A stretch of DNA of 53,418 bases, taken from the IMG/VR virus record IMGVR_UViG_3300008108_000083, positions 1-53,418 of that record; one strand, 5' to 3'. The translations under genes and the position numbers were made by a program. Shown here one piece after another: positions 30,958 to 40,662 of this stretch (its first letter is position 1; the number at the start of each line of letters is the position of its first letter). The notes below the pieces were generated by a model. That model was not told where the DNA came from. It did no database searches and saw only the letters and a list, made by a program, of their open reading frames with translations. Origin of the DNA: a virus.

Positions 30958-31041
30958 GGGAGCATGGTGGAATCGGTAGACACACCAGACTTAAAATCTG
31001 TTGGGCTTATGCCCGTGGGAGTTCAAGTCTCCCTGCTCCTA
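30958..31041 (+). tRNA. tRNA-Leu(TAA)
   Basis: 84 nt class II tRNA with long variable arm. Anticodon loop CTTAAAA gives TAA. Acceptor GGGAGCA pairs with TGCTCCT (G-T at the end). T-arm GGGAG/CTCCC. The first anticodon-stem pair is a C-T mismatch. Confidence 0.93.
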
Positions 31042-31076
31042 CTTGTATACATAAGTAAATTGGAGAATTTATGTAA

Positions 31077-31412
31077 TTGGAAAAACTAGGAAAACATTGT
31101 GTAACTGAAGTCTATGGTTGTTCTGCACTATTACTTAATGATGTAGAATTCCTTAAAAGTGCCTTTGTTGAGGCAATAAATAAATCAAAAGCAACTCTTC
31201 TGAATATTTCATATCATCAATTTGATCCTCATGGTATTACTATGGTTGCTTTACTTTCTGAAAGTCATTTAAGTATTCATACTTGGCCAGAACGTCAGTG
31301 TGCTGCAATAGATGCTTTTACTTGTGGGGATTGCGATCCAAGACCTGCAATTCTACATTTGGTTATGGAGCTACAATCTTCTAACCATAAAACAAATTGT
31401 TTCGATAGATGA
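31077..31412 (+). CDS. speD: S-adenosylmethionine decarboxylase proenzyme
   Basis: 111 residues, a prokaryotic class 1b enzyme. ESHLSIHTWPE holds the Ser that becomes the pyruvoyl group after self-cleavage, and CGDCDPRPA holds the catalytic Cys. N-terminal LGKHCVTEVYGC is typical. It makes decarboxylated AdoMet for spermidine. Known in many cyanophages. The frame starts with TTG 31077. An in-frame ATG 31071 with GGAG upstream is followed at once by TAA, so the strong start gives a one-codon ORF. Confidence 0.92.
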   Translation: MEKLGKHCVTEVYGCSALLLNDVEFLKSAFVEAINKSKATLLNISYHQFDPHGITMVALLSESHLSIHTWPERQCAAIDAFTCGDCDPRPAILHLVMELQSSNHKTNCFDR

Positions 31413-31690
31413 AAATAACGATACATCTTAAGTATCAATTTCTATTCAGTAGAGGTATTGTTAAAGTATATTATGCAAATGGTGTTCCTTTTTCCTGGGA
31501 TGATGTTACCCAGGAAGAAAAAATAAATCCTGAAGTCTACTTAGAAGTTGGAAATTCAGATCCAATCTCTATCGAAGATATTGGAAGAGGATCTAGTTAT
31601 CTTATTGCTGAATGTGTACACCCATTGTTATTTGAGTTAGAATACACTGAAGATAGTGTTTCAATTCAAGATCTAATGATAGATCAATAA
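31409..31690 (+). CDS. Hypothetical protein, 93 aa
   Basis: Overlaps speD by ATGA. Beta-rich opening (MKITIHLKYQFLFSRGIVKVYY) and acidic C-terminus. No membrane segment. Coupling to speD could mean a polyamine-related or unrelated role; I do not recognise it. Confidence 0.7.
   Translation: MKITIHLKYQFLFSRGIVKVYYANGVPFSWDDVTQEEKINPEVYLEVGNSDPISIEDIGRGSSYLIAECVHPLLFELEYTEDSVSIQDLMIDQ
31670..31685 (+). repeat. Short inverted repeat before tRNA-Thr
   Basis: GATCT (31670-31674) and AGATC (31681-31685), nine bases before the tRNA. Only five pairs, inside the end of a gene; weak on its own. Confidence 0.3.
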
Positions 31691-31694
31691 TTAT

Positions 31695-31766
31695 GCCTCT
31701 GTAGCTCAGTGGTAGAGCAGCGGTTTTGTAAACCGCTGGTCGCAAGTTCGAATCTTGTCGGGGGCT
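31695..31766 (+). tRNA. tRNA-Thr(TGT)
   Basis: 72 nt. Acceptor GCCTCTG pairs with CGGGGGC (two T-G). Anticodon stem GCGGT/ACCGC, loop TTTGTAA, anticodon TGT. T-arm GCAAG/CTTGT. Discriminator T. Confidence 0.92.
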
Positions 31767-31774
31767 TTAAACGT

Positions 31775-31782
31775 TATAAATA
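31775..31782 (+). promoter_or_regulatory. Late promoter TATAAATA
   Basis: Exactly the T4 late consensus, 29 bases before the GTG of the fibre/structural operon. Confidence 0.78.
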
Positions 31783-31811
31783 AAACTGTAGATAATAGGT
31801 GAGATAATTAA

Positions 31812-33134
31812 GTGGCAACAGTAACCAAAAAGATTACACAACTACAACCAATTACTGATGCTGAGCTAACTTCAGAGGCAATTCTACCAGTAGTTGTTTC
31901 TGACCCACTTTCTCCTAATAGGCAAGCAAAAACAAGTCAAGTACTTCGTTGTGCTTCTTCAGGAAGTAAGGCAGCTCCAGGAATTGCGTTTAGTCTTAAT
32001 AGATCAACTGGATTTTATCAGTCTGCTGCAAATGAATTAGGTGTAGCATTTGGTCCAGCTGGACTGTTATATCAAAGATCAGTTTCTGGTACTGATGCAA
32101 CTATTACTTGTTCTCTTTTAGATGATACTGCTCCTAATGCTAGTTTGCGTCTTGTTCCAAAAGCTGGTGGATTTATTTCAGTTGGTGGAGAATTTAGAGT
32201 TACTGATACTAATTTAGTTGTTACCAATGCACTTGATAGTAACAAAAAGATCAAATTTGATTTAAATTCTATCGTTTCTGGAGTAACTGGTCCGACAAGC
32301 GGAAGAACAGTTGCATTTCCATTAATTCAAGGTTCAACTTTGACTTTGGTTGGAACTGACACAATTCAAACTCTAAGTAATAAGCAGATTAATATTTCAG
32401 AAAGTGATCTTGTTATTTTAGATGGTGATGATACAAATAAGAGAGCTTCTTTTGGAATTAATTGGTCTGGTACTCCTCTTTCTACCAGAACTTATTTTCT
32501 TCCAGATCCAGGTAATGCATTCACTTCGGTAGAACTTGCAGATACTTTAGCAACTCAAAATTTATCAAATAAAAGTTTAATCGCTACTTCATTTGCAGAT
32601 ACTACTACCTCTACTGGTAAAATTATTATTAGTTGTGAGGGAGTATCTTCTCCAAGAACAGTAACATTTCCAAACTCAAATATTACTGTGGTTGGTGAAG
32701 CAAATGCTCAAAATATTAGCAATAAAAATTATCTTTCACCTACATTTGCTGATACAGTTGATCCTACCAAAAAAATTACTTTTAGTTTAACTAATCAAAC
32801 TTCAGGAAATAACTATAATTTTGGATTTCCTGCAGCATCTTTAAATGTAACTGGAACTCCAAGTATTGTAGTTACTGAAAGAGCTACACAAATCCTATAT
32901 AATAAGAGTATAGATAAAGCAAAGTTTGTTGATAGTGTAGATAGTTCTAGAGTAATTAATTTTGATTTATCAAATATTACTACTAATAGAACAATTAAAT
33001 TTCCTGATGGAAATGCTACTCTACTTTCAACTGATAATACTGCAGTTGAAGGAATTGCATTTGGGGGTGCTCTATCAGCAGCAAGTTTCGGAGGCAGACT
33101 AAGACTTCAATCACACTTTTTAGCAGGATGGTAA
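31812..33134 (+). CDS. Virion structural/fibre-like protein with internal repeats, 440 aa
   Basis: GTG start. From residue ~180 the protein repeats about every 50 residues: (T/L)SNK, then F.DT.D..KKI.F.L, then RT..FP, seen near 185, 250, 310 and 365. Such repeats form beta-sheets in tail fibres. The N-terminal ITQLQPITDAELTSEAILPVV resembles virion-attachment segments of fibre proteins. First gene of the late structural operon. No T4 counterpart I can name with confidence. Confidence 0.78.
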   Translation: MATVTKKITQLQPITDAELTSEAILPVVVSDPLSPNRQAKTSQVLRCASSGSKAAPGIAFSLNRSTGFYQSAANELGVAFGPAGLLYQRSVSGTDATITCSLLDDTAPNASLRLVPKAGGFISVGGEFRVTDTNLVVTNALDSNKKIKFDLNSIVSGVTGPTSGRTVAFPLIQGSTLTLVGTDTIQTLSNKQINISESDLVILDGDDTNKRASFGINWSGTPLSTRTYFLPDPGNAFTSVELADTLATQNLSNKSLIATSFADTTTSTGKIIISCEGVSSPRTVTFPNSNITVVGEANAQNISNKNYLSPTFADTVDPTKKITFSLTNQTSGNNYNFGFPAASLNVTGTPSIVVTERATQILYNKSIDKAKFVDSVDSSRVINFDLSNITTNRTIKFPDGNATLLSTDNTAVEGIAFGGALSAASFGGRLRLQSHFLAGW

Positions 33135-33141
33135 TTAGAAA

Positions 33142-34944
33142 ATGACCGCAGGTAAATTAGCTTCATCAAAACCAGCAGCAACAACCAATACGATATTGTA
33201 TAGGTGTCCAATCACAGGATCAGCTAGTGCTGTATTAAATGTTTGCAATCAGAGTTCTAGTGCAACTTCATATAGAGTTGCCTTAAAAGATTATGATCAA
33301 ATTTTGACAGTTCCTGCTGCTCAAAATTTCTATAGAGGAAATCCAGTATCATCTTACAAATTAGCACTTTCTCCTGGAGTTAAACTAAGTGAATTTAGTC
33401 CAGGTGCTAATATTACTAGTGCTGATGGTAAGAAAACTGCAAAGTTACTCGATGCTGTAATTCCAACATCAAATATCAGTATTGGAGTTAAAGTTGCTTC
33501 TTTAGGTGATATTAATATTTCCAGTCCTTCTGGAACTTTTGCTGTAGGTGATTCTGTTAGCAATACATTTGGATTATCTGCTACTGTGTATGCAACTTCA
33601 ACAAATGGTCTTACTTTAAATATTTCTCCTGTTACTAGTGGGGTAACTTCAATTATTGTTAATGATGTATCTACAGTTATTGCAACAGATTATCTTTATG
33701 CAGATTCAGAATTGATTACTGTTACAGGTATTACTAATAGAACTCTAAATGTCACTAGAGGGTCTCTTGCTACTACTGCAGCTGCACACACTGCAGGAAC
33801 TACAGCAAGTATTTTGAGTGCTAGTGCAAGTCCAATAACTACTACAATTAACCAAGTAGGAGGTATTACTGCTAGTGATACCACTATTCCAGTTGCTAGT
33901 ACTGCAGGTTTCTCTCAAGGTGATTATATTAAAATTGGTAATGAATTATTGACGATTACTGCAGTAAATGCTAGTGATTTTACAGTTACTAGGGCATCAT
34001 TCAGTACAACTGCTGCTACTGCGGCAAACGGAGCAACGATTACACGTTATGTAAACTCGGGATCTCTCGTTCTTAGATTTTTTGCAGATCAAGATGCACT
34101 CACTGCTTCTCCAAGTGGGGCTACAGCAACTAATACATCTACTACTTATAGTTCTTCAAACCAATATGTATTTGATTTGGGATCGGGTACATATGGTAGA
34201 TATGCAACTCTAACTTTAGATCTTGGAAGAACATATAGATTTTTGACAAATGATACCAGTAATACTGGATATGTACTTAGTTTTGCAGATATTTCAGAAG
34301 GTGGTAATGGAAATTTTGGTGCAACAGAAGGTGTAACAACAAGTGGTACACCAGGTAGTTCTGGTGCATATACTCAGTTTGTAGTTACCAATTCTAATAT
34401 TAGTGGTGTTTATTCATTATTCTATTATGAAGATGCTAATAGTGGATTTGGTGGAGCAGTTACAGTAGATCCAGATCCTCGTTATAGTGAGGTTTATGTA
34501 TATGATCCTACAGGTACTTGGATATCGACTGACGTAATTGTTATTGGCAATACTACACAGACTGTAGGAACAGTAACAACTGGTCCTTATGGATATGTAC
34601 AAAGTTATAGTTCTACTAGTTTGAAAGTCTCTCTGGGTGTGGGATCAGCAGTATTTACTACAAGTAATGCATTTTATGATACTCCTAAGTTATCAGGGTC
34701 TGCTAGAACTTTAATTACACCTTCTGCTGTAACGACAAATACTGATGTTGATGATACTGCAGATTACATTTTTTATGATAAAGCAATTTCTGGAAATGTC
34801 ACTGATAAAAATTCTGGAATTGTAGTTGGACCTGGACAAAATATTGTTATATATTCAACTGCTAATACTCTTAGTTATGTTTTGGATGGATTTGAGGATG
34901 TCACTAGTGACTTTGCAGTTGTTCAGTATACTCAATCGCTATAA
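33142..34944 (+). CDS. Virion structural protein, 600 aa
   Basis: A Thr/Ser/Ala-rich beta protein. Two similar segments of ~65 residues occur in the middle: VSTVIATDYLYADSELITVTGIT...RGSLATTAAAHTAGT and VASTAGFSQGDYIKIGNELLTITAV...RASFSTTAATAANGAT. That pattern (IKIGNELLTI...TVTRG) is common in phage baseplate or fibre-connector proteins. The N-terminal part (NTILYRCPITGSASAVLNVCNQS) suggests a distinct domain. Seven bases after the previous gene, same operon. Confidence 0.75.
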   Translation: MTAGKLASSKPAATTNTILYRCPITGSASAVLNVCNQSSSATSYRVALKDYDQILTVPAAQNFYRGNPVSSYKLALSPGVKLSEFSPGANITSADGKKTAKLLDAVIPTSNISIGVKVASLGDINISSPSGTFAVGDSVSNTFGLSATVYATSTNGLTLNISPVTSGVTSIIVNDVSTVIATDYLYADSELITVTGITNRTLNVTRGSLATTAAAHTAGTTASILSASASPITTTINQVGGITASDTTIPVASTAGFSQGDYIKIGNELLTITAVNASDFTVTRASFSTTAATAANGATITRYVNSGSLVLRFFADQDALTASPSGATATNTSTTYSSSNQYVFDLGSGTYGRYATLTLDLGRTYRFLTNDTSNTGYVLSFADISEGGNGNFGATEGVTTSGTPGSSGAYTQFVVTNSNISGVYSLFYYEDANSGFGGAVTVDPDPRYSEVYVYDPTGTWISTDVIVIGNTTQTVGTVTTGPYGYVQSYSSTSLKVSLGVGSAVFTTSNAFYDTPKLSGSARTLITPSAVTTNTDVDDTADYIFYDKAISGNVTDKNSGIVVGPGQNIVIYSTANTLSYVLDGFEDVTSDFAVVQYTQSL

Positions 34945-34971
34945 TTCTTAACCTCTATACGGAAATAAGAA

Positions 34972-37900
34972 ATGTCATTAACAAGATTAAAGAATATTGT
35001 CACTTCTCGTACTGGGCGTATTATTTACGTCAACCCAGACGATTTTGATGCTACAGATTCGATTGATAATAGGGGCAACTCTGCTCTAAGACCGTTTAAA
35101 ACTTTACAAAGAGCATTTTTAGAAGTTGCTAGATTTTCGTATAGAGTAGGACTTTCAAACGACGAATTTGATGCTTTTAGTATCTATCTGTATCCTTCCG
35201 AATATATTATTGATAATAGACCAGGAGAATTTGATTATACACAGATTGCACCATTAGATAGTAACAGTAACTTTGATATTACTAATCCATCAAACGTATT
35301 ATATAAGTTTAATTCTGTTGAAGGTGGTGTAATTGTTCCTAGAGGTTGTTCAATTATTGGATCTGACCTCAGAAGAACAAAAATTGTTCCTAAGTATGTT
35401 CCATATCCAACAACAAAATCTTCGATTGGCGTTAGTTCAGAAAACGAACCAAAGAGTTCAGCAATATTCAGAGTTACTGGTGGATGCTATATGTGGCAGT
35501 TCACCATTTTTGATGGTGATGAAACAGGAGTATATTATCTTCCTGGTGATCCCAGAACTATTCAACCAAGCTTCTCTCACCATAAGTTGACAGCATTTGA
35601 ATTTGCTGATGGTAGAAATACTCTTGGTTACCTTTCAAGTGCAGATGGTGGATCTAGACTTACAATTCCAAGTGGAGTTGGAGATCCAAACTTATCAGAT
35701 AGAACTGATCTAGAACTTTATTATCAAAAGATTTCAAGAGCATACGCTTCTATTCCTGATACTTCTGGAGCACCTGGACAAGATCAGTTACAAGCAAGAG
35801 TTGAAGAAAACAGAATTGTTGGTCCAATTTCTGACGAATTTCGTGTCCTATCAATTAACAGGAACGGTCAAACAGCAACTGCTATTACTGTAGACGAGGA
35901 TGATACTCCAGTAAACCATGGTTTCTCTGTGGGCATTTCAATTAATGTCAGTGGTGTTATTGGATCTACAGGACCGCAATCAGATCTTGATGCTGCATTG
36001 TATAATGGATCATTCCAAGTTACTTCGGCACAAGGTTCATTATTCACTTATCAGATGGCATCTGAACCGTCTGGTAATGCTATTGGTACAAATATTCTTG
36101 CAAAGGTTGAAATTGATACTGTAGACAGTGCTTCACCATATATCTTCAACTGTTCATTGCGATCTGTTTGGGGATTGAATGGTATGAATGCTGATGGATT
36201 TAGAACAACTGGTTTTAAATCTATGGTTGTTGCACAGTTTACGGGACTATCTCTGCAGAAAGATGATAGAGCTTTTGTAAGATATAATTCAGTTACTAAA
36301 ACATATGATGACGGTGGATCAGGTTCTCACTTAGATGGTGCATGTCGATATAAACAGGGGTGGCGACATTGCCACATTAAAGCTGCTAATGATGCTTTTA
36401 TTCAGGTCGTTTCGGTGTTCGCTGTTGCATATGGTGATCACTTCTTTGCTGATAGTGGTGCTGACATGTCGATCACTAACAGTAACTCTAACTTTGGTAG
36501 TACAGCATTGAGATGTAGAGGATTTAAAGCAGCTGCCTTTACTAAAGATAAAGCAGGAACATTTACACATGTCATTCCTCCAAAACAATTAGATGTTGTA
36601 AGTACTACTGCAACTGGTACATCAGGACAATTTACAATTACTGTTGCTAATAATAATGGTATTGTTCAAGGACAAGCAGTTAGTGGTAATGGAATAGGAA
36701 CAAATGCTACAGTATCTGCAATTAATGGTACAGTAATTACTCTTTCAGTTGCTAATGCTTCAACAGTAAGTGGTTATATTACATTTGGTACTGAGATTTC
36801 TATTAACTGGGTAAATATTGATGTTAAGAGAACAAAACATGTTGGTGCTTTAGGTGGAGCATCTGGAACTGGTGCAAGATTATATCTATATGGATATACT
36901 AATGCTTCAACTGCTCCTCCTGTTAAAGCACAAGGTTATCAAATTGGTGCTAGATATGATACAACGCAGTCTTTACCTGATAGATTATTCTGTAATCTTC
37001 AGACAACGACAGGTAATATTATTCGAGAAGCAAGAATTTCTCCATCCAATAATACTGGACTAGTAACAGGAACTACAGCAGGACAAACAAATAGTCCAAT
37101 CAAATATGATAGTACAGTTTATAATATTTCTGGACTAGGTAACGTTGTTGGTGGATGGTATATTCAGTGTGTTCAAGGTGCTACAAATACAATTTATACT
37201 GAACTGAATACAAGTACAATTTATAATAACTTGAACTTTACGCCTTCAGCATTCATTAAGAGAATTTCTGACGCAAGAACACTGAAGGACAGAATTTATA
37301 GATTTAGATATGTTATTCCTAAAGGTGCTAAACCACTGCCTAGAGATCCTTTGACTGGATATGTTATTCAACCTAGACAGGGAACAGCTTCAGATTATAA
37401 TAAAGTATTTTACGTTTATGAGTCTGAAAAAATTCAACCTTTTATTTCTGATGTACAAGATGGTATTTTCTATCTAACAGTATTATGTGCGTCAATTTCT
37501 CCAACAACATCAAATTATAGTGATTACAAGTTTTCACAAAATGTGAATGAAGTTTATCCTGCATTTGATAGAGATAATCCTCAAGCAGATCCATTAGCAG
37601 CAATTTCAATTGCTGATAATGTAACTATTGGAGCAGTAAGTGCTACATCTGATGGAACAACCGTTGATTCTAAGCGTAGTATTACTAAAGAAGCAGTAGA
37701 ATTTTTCCTTGCAGAGACAAGTAATGCCTTAGGATATACGTCAACGTTAAATAAACTTGGAACAACTACAGTTACTGCATATGCAGGCGATGCAGAGACA
37801 AGAAAAATTCCACTTAAATTACAAGGAAGTACAGTAGTCGATCTACTAATTGAACTTCGTCGTCACTCTATTCAACGTTCTGGTAACCATACCTTTGAAT

Positions 37901-38892
37901 ATGTTGGATTTGGTCCTGGTAACTACTCAACTGCATTCCCACAAACACAGATTGAAGTTCTTACCTTTGATCAAGTTAAATATGCTCAGTGTTTGAAGGA
38001 GGCAGCTGGAGTTTCATTCTATTCTGGTCTAAACTCAAATGGTGACCTATTCATTGGTAACCAAGTTATTAACCCAGTTACAGGTCAAATTACTTCTAGT
38101 GACATTGCACAGTTAAATGTTGTAGGTGAAGAAGGAACTACCATTCAGACATTCTCTGAACTTGTTCTTACTGATAAACTAACTGTTATTGGTGGTGATA
38201 GTAACTCCTTAGAATCATTATTCTCTGGTCCTGTTACTTTCCAATCAAAAGTTACTTCAGATCAAGAATTCCAAGCTAAGAAGATTACTTATTCTAATAA
38301 CGATGGTACAGTTCTTAAAGGAACCTTAATTGCTCCAACCAACACTTCTGGAAACCCTGTATTGCCAACATATTATACAACTCCAAGTAACGGAGATATT
38401 ATTTGGAATACCAGCTGGGATCCAACTAGTACTACAACTGGATATGGCAGAAACTTGGGTTGGTTATATTATGGAACCACATGGTATCAGTTTGGTTTAA
38501 CTAATACTAAAGTATTTGATCTTCGTAACTTTGCCATTACTGCTGATGCTTTATCAACGACCACAAACGTTGGCATTGGCGCCGCTCCAATATCAACGGC
38601 TAAATTAAATGTTGGTGGTAACTTAAATGCTACAGGTAATTTAAGTGTAACTGGTACTTATGGATTAAGTGGTAAATATGTTTCTCGTAACTATACTGGT
38701 AATGGTACTACAACAACATTTGCTTTAACAGCATTAACAGCACATACTTCCAGCAGTGTTCTTGTATTCTTAAATGGTGTTCTTCAAATACCTGCTACTC
38801 ATTATAATGTTTCGGGCACAAACGTTGTATTCACTGGTACTCATATTCCTTCTGCTAGGGATACAATTCACATTAGAGAACTACCATTATAA
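34972..38892 (+). CDS. Large structural protein, possible fibre or spike, 1306 aa
   Basis: The N-terminal part RTGRIIYVNPDDFDATDSI...PFKTLQRAFLEVARFS looks like a right-handed beta-helix entry domain (as in pectate-lyase-like spikes). The middle is beta-rich. Near residue 1250 GNGTTTTFALTAL...SSVLVFLNGVLQIPATHYNVSGTNVVF is the phage-fibre domain common in marine phages. The longest gene of the window. Likely the main tail-fibre or adhesin shaft. Confidence 0.8.
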   Translation: MSLTRLKNIVTSRTGRIIYVNPDDFDATDSIDNRGNSALRPFKTLQRAFLEVARFSYRVGLSNDEFDAFSIYLYPSEYIIDNRPGEFDYTQIAPLDSNSNFDITNPSNVLYKFNSVEGGVIVPRGCSIIGSDLRRTKIVPKYVPYPTTKSSIGVSSENEPKSSAIFRVTGGCYMWQFTIFDGDETGVYYLPGDPRTIQPSFSHHKLTAFEFADGRNTLGYLSSADGGSRLTIPSGVGDPNLSDRTDLELYYQKISRAYASIPDTSGAPGQDQLQARVEENRIVGPISDEFRVLSINRNGQTATAITVDEDDTPVNHGFSVGISINVSGVIGSTGPQSDLDAALYNGSFQVTSAQGSLFTYQMASEPSGNAIGTNILAKVEIDTVDSASPYIFNCSLRSVWGLNGMNADGFRTTGFKSMVVAQFTGLSLQKDDRAFVRYNSVTKTYDDGGSGSHLDGACRYKQGWRHCHIKAANDAFIQVVSVFAVAYGDHFFADSGADMSITNSNSNFGSTALRCRGFKAAAFTKDKAGTFTHVIPPKQLDVVSTTATGTSGQFTITVANNNGIVQGQAVSGNGIGTNATVSAINGTVITLSVANASTVSGYITFGTEISINWVNIDVKRTKHVGALGGASGTGARLYLYGYTNASTAPPVKAQGYQIGARYDTTQSLPDRLFCNLQTTTGNIIREARISPSNNTGLVTGTTAGQTNSPIKYDSTVYNISGLGNVVGGWYIQCVQGATNTIYTELNTSTIYNNLNFTPSAFIKRISDARTLKDRIYRFRYVIPKGAKPLPRDPLTGYVIQPRQGTASDYNKVFYVYESEKIQPFISDVQDGIFYLTVLCASISPTTSNYSDYKFSQNVNEVYPAFDRDNPQADPLAAISIADNVTIGAVSATSDGTTVDSKRSITKEAVEFFLAETSNALGYTSTLNKLGTTTVTAYAGDAETRKIPLKLQGSTVVDLLIELRRHSIQRSGNHTFEYVGFGPGNYSTAFPQTQIEVLTFDQVKYAQCLKEAAGVSFYSGLNSNGDLFIGNQVINPVTGQITSSDIAQLNVVGEEGTTIQTFSELVLTDKLTVIGGDSNSLESLFSGPVTFQSKVTSDQEFQAKKITYSNNDGTVLKGTLIAPTNTSGNPVLPTYYTTPSNGDIIWNTSWDPTSTTTGYGRNLGWLYYGTTWYQFGLTNTKVFDLRNFAITADALSTTTNVGIGAAPISTAKLNVGGNLNATGNLSVTGTYGLSGKYVSRNYTGNGTTTTFALTALTAHTSSSVLVFLNGVLQIPATHYNVSGTNVVFTGTHIPSARDTIHIRELPL

Positions 38893-38898
38893 TAAATA
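38891..38898 (+). promoter_or_regulatory. Late promoter box AATAAATA
   Basis: Overlaps the stop of the large structural gene, 25 bases before ATG 38923. Confidence 0.6.
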
Positions 38899-38922
38899 TT
38901 AATATAACGGAGTAATAGTCTT

Positions 38923-39519
38923 ATGGGCCAGCAGATTACAGAAACTCAGATTAATACGACTACAACGGCAACGTTGCAGACGTTGAATTTCAATAACGTA
39001 TCAACTAGCTTTTTCAGACTTCCTGCACTTGCAACTGCATCTAGAACTGGATTGACAGGTGTTAGTGCAGGTTATTTGATTTATGACACTGGTGTAAATG
39101 ATATTTACTTTCATAATGGAACTGCTTGGAGTTTGTTAAATGCTGGAACTCTTGGCGGACAAGCAGGTTCATATTATTTGAACCCTGCTAACTTAAGTTC
39201 AGCAGTTGCTGTTAATAAAGGTGGAACAGGGCAAACATCTTTTACTTCTGGATATTTGTTGTATGGTAATGGTACTAGTGCTTTGAATTCATCTTCCAAC
39301 TTGACATTTAATGGTTCGCAACTGACAATTGCTGGAAACAGGGCAGTAACAATTGATGAAGTTCCTTATCTTGGATCAGCATCGATTATTAGAACTAATA
39401 GTGCTACAATTTCTACTTCACTTACCATTCCATCTGGAACCAATGGTATGACAGCTGGACCAATTACTATAGCAAGTGGACAAACTGTTACGGTCAATGG
39501 AGACTGGAGTATTGTATGA
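38923..39519 (+). CDS. Tail-fibre-like protein, 198 aa
   Basis: AVNKGGTGQTSFTSGYLLYGNGTSAL is a widespread phage-fibre motif, and GYLIYDTGVNDIYFHNGTAW is another. Ends with GQTVTVNGDWSIV, common at fibre ends. Its stop overlaps the first of the small paralogues (ATGA at 39516), suggesting that it is the stalk to which they attach. Confidence 0.8.
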   Translation: MGQQITETQINTTTTATLQTLNFNNVSTSFFRLPALATASRTGLTGVSAGYLIYDTGVNDIYFHNGTAWSLLNAGTLGGQAGSYYLNPANLSSAVAVNKGGTGQTSFTSGYLLYGNGTSALNSSSNLTFNGSQLTIAGNRAVTIDEVPYLGSASIIRTNSATISTSLTIPSGTNGMTAGPITIASGQTVTVNGDWSIV

Positions 39520-40094
39520 GTACAGTAATTGTTGATGAATTAATCGGAAGAGCAGAAAACGATTATGTTATTGGAGTTGCTGCTGGAACTCTAATGAAAG
39601 TTCCAGGCACAGTTATTCAATGTGTTTGGAACATGACGGATGTTATTGCTACATATGCAACTAATGCTGACAACGTAAGTAGAGAAATATCAATATTAAA
39701 TACTGCTATCACACCAAAATATAGTGATAGTGAAATATGGATGGACATATTTTTATTTTATGAATCTTCCAATGATATTACATTTCAAATTTTAAGAAAT
39801 GGATCTATCACCAATACAGCTGGATATATAGGATATAATACGGCCGTTGGTAACGTTCAATATAGTGGAGTTACTGGAGCACGTTATGATCAAGATAGGA
39901 GTAGTACACCAGATTGGTTGCATATTAAATTTGTAGATCGTCCTGGTGGAACTTCTACTTATACATACGGTATTGGTGCTAGATATGCAAGTAATAGTAA
40001 TGATAGTATTCGTGTAAATAAATCATGGAATAACTATTGGGGGGATTATGAAAAAGGTGTCAGTATGTTTGTATTAAGGGAGATTGCAAGATAA
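39516..40094 (+). CDS. Fibre-tip-like protein A1, 192 aa
   Basis: First of three related proteins (A1-A3). The shared pattern is TPKYSDSEIW, a RNG...GYNT segment, YDQDRSSTPDWLHIKF, DRPGGTSTYTYGIGARY and a final KGVSMFVLREI. Rich in Asn, Tyr and Trp, with no signal or membrane segment. The size and position after a fibre stalk fit a receptor-binding tip. Overlaps both neighbours. Confidence 0.72.
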   Translation: MSTVIVDELIGRAENDYVIGVAAGTLMKVPGTVIQCVWNMTDVIATYATNADNVSREISILNTAITPKYSDSEIWMDIFLFYESSNDITFQILRNGSITNTAGYIGYNTAVGNVQYSGVTGARYDQDRSSTPDWLHIKFVDRPGGTSTYTYGIGARYASNSNDSIRVNKSWNNYWGDYEKGVSMFVLREIAR

Positions 40095-40660
40095 TGCCAA
40101 GAACAATAACTGTTGGATCTATTGCTCCTGCAACAGGAAACACTCTTTCGATGCAGTCAGGGCACACATTAAGAGCTCCAAATACATATATTAATCATTG
40201 GTATGTTAGAAGTGATAATAGAACTACATATTCTGCTAGTAATAGTGGAGATGGTAATCCACTCACTGATGTAAGATTAGTAATTACTCCAAAATATTCA
40301 AATAGCACCATTAGATTGAGATGGATGCTTCATGGAGAAGGGAATGAGAATGTCGTATTTCTTGTTCGTAGAAATAATGGTCTTATAGGATATAATACAC
40401 AAAGAGGAAATGCTAGACATAGTTGTATTACAACTTGTTTGTATGATCAAAACGTAGATAGCACACCTCATCTTCATACTGTTGATTGGTATGATCGTCC
40501 TGGAGCAACATCCGCACAAACTTATGATGTTGCTGTTAGATCATCTAATGGTAGCAACTATACTTATTTCTTTAATAGAACATCTGGTAGCACTGGTACT
40601 GGAAACCATGAAATAGGAATTAGTTATGGATTTGCTTGGGAAATTTCTGCAGATTACTAA
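40094..40660 (+). CDS. Fibre-tip-like protein A2, 188 aa
   Basis: Close relative of A1: TPKYSNSTIRLRWM, FLVRRNNGLIGYNTQRGN, YDQNVDSTPHLHTVDW, DRPGATSAQTYDVAVRSS, and HEIGISYGFAWEIS at the end. Shares its first base with the stop of A1. Differences concentrate in the middle strands, as in variable adhesins. Confidence 0.72.
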   Translation: MPRTITVGSIAPATGNTLSMQSGHTLRAPNTYINHWYVRSDNRTTYSASNSGDGNPLTDVRLVITPKYSNSTIRLRWMLHGEGNENVVFLVRRNNGLIGYNTQRGNARHSCITTCLYDQNVDSTPHLHTVDWYDRPGATSAQTYDVAVRSSNGSNYTYFFNRTSGSTGTGNHEIGISYGFAWEISADY

Positions 40661-40662
40661 TC

